Origin: Conexibacter sp. CPCC 205762
Lineage (GTDB): Bacteria > Actinomycetota > Thermoleophilia > Solirubrobacterales > Solirubrobacteraceae
Assembly: GCF_030646155.1 (NCBI RefSeq)
Contig: NZ_JAUTDN010000011.1
Coordinates: forward strand, 59,968-123,967
Direction of reading: 5' to 3'
DNA: 64,000 nucleotides
The position numbers and the translations under genes were made by a program. A model generated the notes under the pieces. It had not been told where the DNA came from. It saw nothing but the letters and a program-made list of their open reading frames with translations, and searched no databases. This document shows positions 58,256 through 64,000 of this stretch, piece after piece; position 1 is the first letter of the stretch, and the number at the start of each line of letters is the position of its first letter.

Positions 58256-60115
58256 ATGAGCTTCTCGCGCCGGTTCCCCCGCTCGGCGGTCGCCGCCGCC
58301 CTCCTCCCGCTGCTGCTGCCGGCCACCGCCGGCGCCGCCGGAATCTCCGGCACGGTCGCGTCCGGCAAGGTGCCGCTGGCCGGCTCAGCCGTGCGGCTGT
58401 TCGCCGCCGGCAGCGGCCCCGCCGCCCCGCTCGGCAGCGCCCGCAGCGCGAGCGACGGCTCCTGGTCGATCGACTACAGAGCGCCGGACGGCGCGCAGCT
58501 CTACGTGCTCGCGACCGGCGGCAGCCGCAGAGGCGTCAGACACGGGCAGCAGCTGCGGCTGCTGGCGGTCGCCGGCGCGGCGAGCGCGATCGGCGAGCAG
58601 CCGACGCTGGCGCTCGACGAGCGCAGCACGGTCGCAGGGGCGTACGCGCTCGCGCGCTTCGCCGACGGCGCCGGCAACGTCGGCGGCCCGAGCCCCGGCC
58701 TGCAGAACGCGATCGCGACCGCGGCGAACCTGTTCGAGGCGCGCGCCGGCCGCGTCAGCTTCGTGCTCGGCAACGCGCCCAACGGCCTGCTGACCGAGGC
58801 GCTGCCGACCTTCAACACGCTCGCCAACCTGCTCGCCACCTGCGGCAGCGGCACGGCGAGAGACTGCCGCGCGCTGTTCGCCGCGGCCCGCGCCCCCGGC
58901 GCCAGACGGCCGGCGAACACGCTCGCCGCCGCGCTCGCCTTCGCGCGCAGCCCGTGGCGCGTGACGAGCGCGCAGGTCAGACTCGCGATTCCCAGACGCG
59001 CCCGCCGCGCCCCCTTCGGCCCGGCGCTGAGCGCGGCGCCGAAGGCGTGGACGATCGTCATCCAGTACACCGGCAGCGGCCTCAACGCGCCCGGCCGGAT
59101 GGCGTTCGCCGCCGACGGCACGATCTGGGCCGGCAACAACTTCCAGTCGCCCGGCACGACCGCCGGCCTGGAGCTGACGGCGCTGACGCCGACCGGCCAG
59201 CCGATCCCCGGCAGCCCCTTCAGCGGCGGCGGTCTCCGCGGCATGGGCTGGGGCACCGCCGTCGGGCTCGACGGCCGCATCTGGAATTCCAACTTCAGCG
59301 GCGGCAGCATCAGCGTCAACGCCGCCGACGGCAGAACGCTGTCGCCCGACGGCGGCTACACCGCCGGCGACCCGCAGAGACCGCAGGGCGTCGCGGTCGC
59401 GCCCAACGGCGACGTCTGGATCGCCAACTTCGGCGGCGACAGCGTGATCCGCTACCCGAAGGGGATCCCCGACAGAGCGACCGCGCAGGTGATCACCGGC
59501 GGCGGGATCGTGAAGCCGTTCGCGATCCAGGTCGACGATCGCGGCTACGCATGGGTCACCAACGGGGCGGAGTCGGCGAGACCCGGCTCGGTGACCGTGA
59601 TCGCGCCCGACGGCAGAACGCTGCGCAACGTCAGCGGCGGCGGCCTGCGCTCGCCGCAGGGCCTCGCGCTCGACAGCGCCGGCAACGCCTGGATCGCCAA
59701 CCTCCTCAGCGCGTCGGTCACGCGCATCTCGCGCGCCGGCAGAGTCTCCTCCGACTCGCCGCTGCGATCGAGCGTCCAGGGCGGCTGGGGGATCGCCGTC
59801 GACGGCGCCGACCACGTCTGGGTCGCCGGCTTCTTCGGCGGCAACGTCACCGAGCTGTGCGGGATCAGAAGAAGCTGCCCGCCCGGCGTCGCCGCCGGCC
59901 GGCCGATCTCCCCCGCCAGAGGCGGCTACGACAGCGCCGCCTTCGAGCACATCACCGCCGTCCAGGTCGACCAGTCCGGCAACGTCTGGCTCGCCAACAA
60001 CTGGACCACCGCCTCGCCGCTGAGCCAGCCGGTCGGCGGTGCCGGCCTGGCCCAGATCGTCGGCGCCGCGACTCCGGTCAAGACCCCGCTGGTGGGGCTG
60101 CCGCTGCGGCCGTAG
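58256..60115 (+). CDS. secreted NHL/Vgb-type beta-propeller protein
   Basis: A 619-aa exported protein with a signal peptide (about 1-27), a carboxypeptidase-regulatory-like beta domain (about 28-80), a helical region with two cysteines (about 195-205), and a six-bladed NHL-like propeller (about 265-600). Repeats include GRMAFAADGTIWAGN, GVAVAPNGDVWIANFGGDSV, GLALDSAGNAWIANL and GIAVDGADHVWVAGFFGG. It begins 39 nt after the HtaA gene on the same strand with a GGGGAGGAG element upstream, so cotranscription is possible. No enzyme motif is seen. Confidence 0.8.
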   Translation: MSFSRRFPRSAVAAALLPLLLPATAGAAGISGTVASGKVPLAGSAVRLFAAGSGPAAPLGSARSASDGSWSIDYRAPDGAQLYVLATGGSRRGVRHGQQLRLLAVAGAASAIGEQPTLALDERSTVAGAYALARFADGAGNVGGPSPGLQNAIATAANLFEARAGRVSFVLGNAPNGLLTEALPTFNTLANLLATCGSGTARDCRALFAAARAPGARRPANTLAAALAFARSPWRVTSAQVRLAIPRRARRAPFGPALSAAPKAWTIVIQYTGSGLNAPGRMAFAADGTIWAGNNFQSPGTTAGLELTALTPTGQPIPGSPFSGGGLRGMGWGTAVGLDGRIWNSNFSGGSISVNAADGRTLSPDGGYTAGDPQRPQGVAVAPNGDVWIANFGGDSVIRYPKGIPDRATAQVITGGGIVKPFAIQVDDRGYAWVTNGAESARPGSVTVIAPDGRTLRNVSGGGLRSPQGLALDSAGNAWIANLLSASVTRISRAGRVSSDSPLRSSVQGGWGIAVDGADHVWVAGFFGGNVTELCGIRRSCPPGVAAGRPISPARGGYDSAAFEHITAVQVDQSGNVWLANNWTTASPLSQPVGGAGLAQIVGAATPVKTPLVGLPLRP

Positions 60116-60162
60116 AGCGCCGCCGCGCCGGCCGTCGCGAATGCGGCGGCCGGCGGCGTGAA

Positions 60163-60235
60163 TGGGCAATGCCGGGCTCGAACCGGCGACCTCTCGCTTG
60201 TAAGGCGAGCGCTCTACCAACTGAGCTAATCGCCC
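60163..60235 (-). tRNA. tRNA-Val (anticodon TAC)
   Basis: On the minus strand it folds with acceptor GGGCGAT/ATTGCCC (one G-U), D-arm GCTC-AGTTGGTA-GAGC, anticodon arm CTCGC-CTTACAA-GCGAG with TAC at 34-36, T-arm with GGTTCGAGCCC and discriminator A. CCA is not encoded. A GCCGGCCG/CGGCCGGC hairpin (60128-60155) follows it. Confidence 0.95.
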
Positions 60236-60296
60236 ACGCCACCCGGGATGGTATCCGCGTGGGCGCAGCGACCCGGGCTCGACTACCATCCGGCCC

Positions 60297-61106
60297 GTGA
60301 GCAGACGGCGAGAGATCAGATCGTGGCTGATGGACATGGACGGCGTGCTCGTCCACGAGGAGGCGGCGATCCCCGGCGCCGATCGCTTCCTCGCCACACT
60401 CAGGGAGCGTGAGATCCCGTTCCTGGTGCTGACGAACAACTCGATCTACACGCGCCGGGATCTTGCCGCGCGGCTGAGAATGAGCGGCGTCGACGTGCCC
60501 GAGGAGCGGATCTGGACCTCGGCCAACGCGATGGCCCAGTTCCTCCACGACCAGCGCCCGCACGGCTCCGCGTTCGTGATCGGCGAGGCCGGCCTGACGA
60601 CCGCGCTGCACCAGAACGGCTACACGCTGACCGAGCGCGAGCCGGACTACGTCGTGCTCGGCGAGACGCGCACCTACAGCTTCGAGCGGATCACCGCCGC
60701 GATCCGGCTGATCGGCGAGGGCGCCCGCTTCATCGCCACCAACCCGGACGCGACCGGCCCGTCGCTGCAGGGCCCGCTGCCGGCGACCGGCGCCGTCGCG
60801 GCGCTGATCCAGCGCGCGACCGGGGTCGAGCCGTACTTCGTCGGCAAGCCCAACCCGCTGATGATGCGCTCGGCGCTGAACGCGATCGACGCCCACTCTG
60901 AGACGACCGCGATGATCGGCGACCGGATGGACACCGACGTCGTCGCCGGGCTCGAGGCGGGCCTGGAGACGATCCTCGTGCTGACCGGCGTCGCGACCCG
61001 CGAGGCGGCCGAGCGGTTCCCCTTCCGGCCGACGCGGATCGTCAGATCGGTCGCCGAGCTGGTCGGCGAGATCGGCGGAGCCGCCCCGGCCGCCGCCAAG
61101 CCCTAG
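60297..61106 (+). CDS. HAD-IIA family phosphatase (NagD/4-nitrophenylphosphatase-like)
   Basis: A 269-aa cytoplasmic HAD hydrolase of subclass IIA. Motif I is MDMDGVLVHE (nucleophile Asp and acid/base Asp), motif II LVLTNNS, the Lys motif VGKPNPLMM, and motif IV MIGDRMDTDV. A C2-type cap lies between (about 80-185). NagD-type enzymes dephosphorylate sugar phosphates or nucleotides. Start is GTG at 60297, exactly 7 nt after TACCAT (60284-60289), which fixes it as a leaderless GTG gene. It overlaps the convergent MBL-like stop by two bases. Confidence 0.92.
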   Translation: MSRRREIRSWLMDMDGVLVHEEAAIPGADRFLATLREREIPFLVLTNNSIYTRRDLAARLRMSGVDVPEERIWTSANAMAQFLHDQRPHGSAFVIGEAGLTTALHQNGYTLTEREPDYVVLGETRTYSFERITAAIRLIGEGARFIATNPDATGPSLQGPLPATGAVAALIQRATGVEPYFVGKPNPLMMRSALNAIDAHSETTAMIGDRMDTDVVAGLEAGLETILVLTGVATREAAERFPFRPTRIVRSVAELVGEIGGAAPAAAKP

Positions 61107-61732
61107 TTCCGCAGCACCGCTTCGGCGAACGCCCGCAGCGCCTCGCGCCCGTCGCCGATGACGGGCGCGCCGTGCGCCATCAGCAGCGCCGAGAACTCCA
61201 GCTCTTCGGCGAGCTTCAGGTACGCCTCAGCCAGCCCGAGCTTGACCGCGCCGGGATCGTCGCCGAGCAGATGGTCGGGGACGAAGCCGAGGGCGCCGTC
61301 GTCGCCTGCGCGGATGACGCCGTCGGCGACCGCGAGCGCGCCCGGTCCGTGGGTGATGTGGATCGCGCTCTCGTCGGGGCAGAGCACGCCGACCTGCTGC
61401 GCGACGACGCCGGGCGCCAGCTCGTCGCCCGGTCTGAAGCCGCGCACGCGCAGCGGCTGGTCCTGGATCTCGTAGAGACCTCTCTCGTTGACCGCGACGG
61501 TGCAGTTGAAGCGCTCGGCGAAGCGCGCGCTGTGGCGGCGGTGATGCCGGTTGCTGAGCACGATCCGCTCCGGCGCCGGCAGGCCGTTGGCGCTGAAGGC
61601 GCCGAGCCCCTCGGGCGGCACCATCGGGTCGATCAGCGTCCGCGCCTCGACGACGTAGGCCGAGTGGACCGGCTGCCCGATCGTCTCGCGGATGGCCGTC
61701 CAGCTGAGCAGTCCAGGGAAGATCTCGTCCAT
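61103..61732 (-). CDS. MBL-fold-like protein with altered metal motif
   Basis: A 209-aa soluble protein with the overall layout of metallo-beta-lactamase-like proteins (ARTLIDPMVPPEGL, VLSNRHHRRHSARF, ESAIHITHGPGALAVADGVI, LLMAHGAPVIGDG). The usual HxHxDH is replaced by NRHHRRHSARF, so metal binding would be unusual or lost, although three histidines, GDELAPG and the final AHG are kept. The ATG at 61732 is preceded at 7 nt by CATGAT. Function is unknown. Confidence 0.72.
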   Translation of the reverse strand: MDEIFPGLLSWTAIRETIGQPVHSAYVVEARTLIDPMVPPEGLGAFSANGLPAPERIVLSNRHHRRHSARFAERFNCTVAVNERGLYEIQDQPLRVRGFRPGDELAPGVVAQQVGVLCPDESAIHITHGPGALAVADGVIRAGDDGALGFVPDHLLGDDPGAVKLGLAEAYLKLAEELEFSALLMAHGAPVIGDGREALRAFAEAVLRN

Positions 61733-61796
61733 GCGCGGGATCATGCCCGACCGCGCGCGTCTCAGCCATCGGCAGCGAGCGCCTACCCTGAGGCAG

Positions 61797-62312
61797 ATGA
61801 CCTCGCCGGGCCACCGCGACGGGCTGGAGCGCCTGTTCGCCGAACAGCGCGCGCAGCGCGAGCAGTGGCTGAGACAGCTCCCCGCCGAGCTGCGGGCGCT
61901 GCTGCCGCTCGACGCGACGCCGATCGCGCAGGGGCTGCAGCAGCTCGCTGACGCGGTCGGGATCGGCGAGCGCGTGCGCGCCGCCCAGCGCGCCGGCAGC
62001 CAGGCCAACTCCGCGGTCCTGCACGGCCGCGTCTTCGGCCGCGGCGCCGCACTGCCGCAGGAGACCGCGCTCGCCGCCTTCGGCGACGGCGCGCGCGTGC
62101 GGGAGCCGTTGCTGCTGGAGCTGGCGGCGGCGGTCGACGGCGGGGAGCTGCGGCAGGAGGTCGCCGCGCTGCTGGCCGCCGCGCCGCTGCCGGAGCCCGG
62201 CGCGCCGCTGGACCAGGCGCAGCTGACCGCCGCGCTCGACGCCGTCTTCAGCGCCCAGCGCGCCGCGCTGCTGCACTGCGCGGCGCGGTTGGATGCCGTA
62301 CTGGAGGAGTAG
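61797..62312 (+). CDS. helical protein of unknown function
   Basis: A 171-aa, Ala/Leu/Glu-rich soluble protein that should be all-helical with a single Cys near the end. It shows no motif I know. The codon pattern and the leaderless promoter (TACCCT, 61784-61789, ending 7 nt before the ATG) support a real gene. It is divergent from the MBL-like gene, with 64 bp between. Confidence 0.65.
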   Translation: MTSPGHRDGLERLFAEQRAQREQWLRQLPAELRALLPLDATPIAQGLQQLADAVGIGERVRAAQRAGSQANSAVLHGRVFGRGAALPQETALAAFGDGARVREPLLLELAAAVDGGELRQEVAALLAAAPLPEPGAPLDQAQLTAALDAVFSAQRAALLHCAARLDAVLEE

Positions 62313-62324
62313 ACGCCGCGCCGC

Positions 62325-62359
62325 GTGAAGTTCCTGTCGTATATCGACCGTAACTTCAC
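62325..62359. promoter_or_regulatory. 35-bp imperfect palindrome
   Basis: The outer arms GTGAAGTT/AACTTCAC are perfect, inner GTCG/CGAC pair around TATAT, and 3-nt unpaired bulges lie on both sides. It is far more AT-rich than its surroundings and lies 13 nt after a stop codon and about 100 bp after the leftward DUF1275 gene end. It may be a bidirectional terminator, or an operator. Confidence 0.4.
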
Positions 62360-62463
62360 GGACGTGAAAGAGGTGCATCGGGGAGGGCGGGGGCCGGCGG
62401 GGCCTCGCGCGGGCTGCGCGCGGCGAGCGCGGCTCACGCGGGCGGCGCGCGCGGGGGCGCGCC

Positions 62464-63255
62464 TCACGCGGCCGGCGCGGGCTCGCGGCGGTCGACGAGA
62501 TGGGTTGCGAGCGTCAGCGCCGTCGCGAGCGCGAGCGGGAGCCACAGCGCCGCCTGCAGCAGCAGCGCGCCGACGACCGCGCCGGCCAGCAGCACCGCCA
62601 GCGCGGCGGCGCGCTGGGCGGCGTCGTCGCCGCTGAGGAGGCCGCCGGCCGCGCCGCCGATCGCGGTCAGGTTCAGCACCGTCGAGGCGAGGTTGGGCGC
62701 GCCGCGGCGACGGACGATCGTCGTCCGCAGGCCCATCGCGGCGGCGAGCGGGGCGATCGTCAGCAGCGCGGCGTCGTCGCCCGCGTGCGGCTCCAGCGCC
62801 GCCGCGAAGGCGGTCGCGAGCGCCAGCAGCGCGATCTCCGCCGTGACGGCGGCGCCGACGCCCGGCACCCCGCCCCCGCCACCCGCCGCCGCACCGACGC
62901 CCGGCGCTCCGCCCGCGGCACTCCCGACCACCGGCGCGCCGCCCGGCGCTCCGCCCCCGACACCCGCCGCGGCACCGACGCCCGGCGCTCCGCCCGCGGC
63001 ACTCCCGACCACCGGCGCGCCGCACAGCAGCAGCGCCGCCGCCAGCCCGCCGGCGACGAAGGCGCACAGCGCCGTCAGCGGCGCGGCGATCGGCGCGCCC
63101 TCGGCGCCGGACAGGCCGAGGCCGAGGAAGACGACGTTGCCGGTCTGCATCGCGCAGAACAGCTGGCCGAGGCCGAGGAAGGCGACCGCGTCGACGAGAC
63201 CGGTCACGCCCGTCAGCGTCAGCAGCCGCAGCGCCCGCCCGTCGAAGCCCCTCAC
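62464..63255 (-). CDS. DUF1275 (YoaK-like) membrane protein
   Basis: A 263-aa membrane protein of the YoaK/DUF1275 family. The first helix region has TGLVDAVAFLGLGQLFCAMQTGNVVFLGLGL, with FxxMQTGN as the family signature, and the rest contains five further helices. Between helices about residue 78 and 135 a Gly/Ala/Pro/Val-rich insertion holds two copies of a 27-residue unit (APVVGSAAGGAPGVGA), encoded by a 52-bp identical DNA repeat. Function of DUF1275 is unknown. It lies next to the MFS gene in the same direction. Confidence 0.82.
   Translation of the reverse strand: MRGFDGRALRLLTLTGVTGLVDAVAFLGLGQLFCAMQTGNVVFLGLGLSGAEGAPIAAPLTALCAFVAGGLAAALLLCGAPVVGSAAGGAPGVGAAAGVGGGAPGGAPVVGSAAGGAPGVGAAAGGGGGVPGVGAAVTAEIALLALATAFAAALEPHAGDDAALLTIAPLAAAMGLRTTIVRRRGAPNLASTVLNLTAIGGAAGGLLSGDDAAQRAAALAVLLAGAVVGALLLQAALWLPLALATALTLATHLVDRREPAPAA
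62891..63023. repeat. 52-bp direct repeat inside DUF1275 gene
   Basis: Identical 52-bp copies (62891-62942 and 62972-63023) are offset by 81 bp, exactly 27 codons, and stay in frame. They encode the duplicated low-complexity insertion. This is a slippage- or recombination-prone site, so copy number may vary between strains. Confidence 0.85.
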
Positions 63256-63288
63256 GCGGCGGATCGTCGCGCAGCCGCCGGACGGCGC

Positions 63289-64000
63289 CTACGCGCCAGC
63301 GGCCGCCACGCCGGCACCCGCGCCGGGCGGCGCCACATCCGGATGCCGCTCGCGCGGCAGCAGCAGCGGCGTCGCCAGCATCAGCAGGCCGCCGATCGCG
63401 ATCGCCGCGCGCGGGCTGGTCAGGCTCGCCAGCACACCCCACAGCGCGGTCAGCGCCGCGATCGTCAGGCTGGCGCTGATCGACCACGCCGACAGCACGC
63501 GGGCGGCGCGGTCGGGCGGGGTCCGCTGCAGCCGGTAGGTCGCCATCACCGGGTTGAAGAGGCTGATCGAGACGATCAGGCCCAGCTCGACCGCCATCAC
63601 CAGCAGCAGCCCGCCGACGCCCGGCCCGACGAACGCCAGCCCGACCAGCCAGCAGGCGCGCACCGTCCCCGCGACCCGCATCACGGTCCGCTGCCCGTGT
63701 CGCGCGACGACCCGCCGCGCCAGCCGCGAGCCGATCAGCCCGCCGACGCAGGGGACCGCGAAGGCGAGCCCGTACTGCCACGGCTCGAAGCCGAGCTGCC
63801 CGAGCATCAGCACCGCCAGCGACGGCTCGGTCGCCATGATCAGGCCGTTGACGAGCAGCGCGTTGAGGAACAGCGGCCGCAGGCCGGCGTCGGCGAGGAT
63901 CAGCCGCCAGCCCGCGAACAGCTCGCCCGCCCGCAGCCCCGCCGCGCCGGCCGGCCGCGCCGCCGCCGCAGCCCCGCCAGCCCGCGCCGACCGCCGCGCG
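63289..64000 (-). CDS. MFS transporter (C-terminal part, cut by window edge)
   Basis: The frame stays open to the right edge, so the N-terminal half is missing. The visible ~236 residues hold hydrophobic helices in MFS style with a basic loop RLARRVVARHGQRTVMR (the usual cytoplasmic loop motif) and VELGLIVSISLFNPVMATYR. They resemble the C-terminal half of drug-type (DHA, enterobactin exporter-like) carriers. The last residues are low-complexity Gly/Ala. The substrate is unknown; it is likely an efflux pump. Confidence 0.75.
   Translation of the reverse strand, partial: ARRSARAGGAAAAARPAGAAGLRAGELFAGWRLILADAGLRPLFLNALLVNGLIMATEPSLAVLMLGQLGFEPWQYGLAFAVPCVGGLIGSRLARRVVARHGQRTVMRVAGTVRACWLVGLAFVGPGVGGLLLVMAVELGLIVSISLFNPVMATYRLQRTPPDRAARVLSAWSISASLTIAALTALWGVLASLTSPRAAIAIGGLLMLATPLLLPRERHPDVAPPGAGAGVAAAGA

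Noticed and set aside
62325..62636. Plus-strand frame starting MKFLSYIDRNFTDVKEV
   Set aside because: The first 18 codons look natural, but the rest is an Arg/Ala-rich shadow of the DUF1275 gene and the start lies in a palindrome; no ribosome site or -10 box.

Overview
The window is very GC-rich. Small leaderless promoters, long secreted repeat proteins and many regulator/hydrolase pairs suggest a soil actinobacterium of the Thermoleophilia (Solirubrobacter/Conexibacter-like). This lineage assignment is an inference from style and gene content; no rRNA or housekeeping marker is present to prove it. Two traits recur. Many genes have a TANNNT -10 box ending 6-8 nt before the start codon, as expected for leaderless mRNAs. 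AGA is also used for arginine unusually often for such a GC-rich genome. I see no insertion sequence, CRISPR array, rRNA or replication origin.

Layout. 0.2-3.9 kb: a TetR regulator divergent from a coupled agmatine deiminase/N-carbamoylputrescine amidase pair (agmatine to putrescine), then an alpha/beta hydrolase. 3.9-8.2 kb: a P450 behind a CRP-type site, a PhzF-like isomerase, a membrane diguanylate cyclase and an ankyrin protein. 8.3-15 kb: a secreted phosphatase with a collagen-like tail, a small septum-type membrane protein, a zinc-ribbon metallopeptidase-like protein, a 55-aa internally deleted OsmC, a hydrolase, an orphan NarL-type regulator and a DsbA-like lipoprotein. 15-19.2 kb: a coupled processive glycosyltransferase and membrane-anchored GH18 protein with two carbohydrate-binding modules, probably for an exopolysaccharide. 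19.2-30 kb: a DsbA/HCCA-isomerase-like enzyme divergent from an XRE-cupin regulator, a Gly/Val/Cys repeat protein, secreted beta-propeller proteins, a TetR/metallo-beta-lactamase pair sharing twin operators, and an AraC-VOC-UvrA-like operon.

30-48.5 kb is rich in cell-surface genes: a glycine-rich secreted protein; a four-gene operon (DAACS symporter, mucin-like anchored protein, 900-aa secreted thioredoxin-like protein, cysteine-desulfurase-like enzyme); a large LRR/DUF3616/collagen-like protein; a GH64-like protein; a VanW protein with an overlapping leader ORF; and a SpoIIAA-like protein with a three-repeat secreted protein. 48.5-50.5 kb is a small island of lower GC and different codon use. 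It holds a broken secreted gene, a decayed RelBE/Phd-type toxin-antitoxin pair, an antitoxin-like gene and a DUF4258-like/DUF2283 pair, and it ends at a tRNA-Asp gene. 50.8-64 kb: a second P450, small secreted proteins, 3-hydroxyacyl-CoA dehydrogenase, a MarR/META-lipoprotein pair, an HtaA-domain (heme-binding type) secreted protein whose leaderless start lies in a DtxR/IdeR-like box, an NHL propeller protein, tRNA-Val, a HAD phosphatase, an MBL-like protein, DUF1275 and an MFS transporter cut by the window end.

The best candidate for an undescribed system is the 32.3-39.2 kb operon. It links sulfur amino-acid-type import and PLP desulfurase chemistry to an extracellular thioredoxin-fold protein with a single cysteine. 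The GT2/GH18 pair and the iron-boxed HtaA gene come next.
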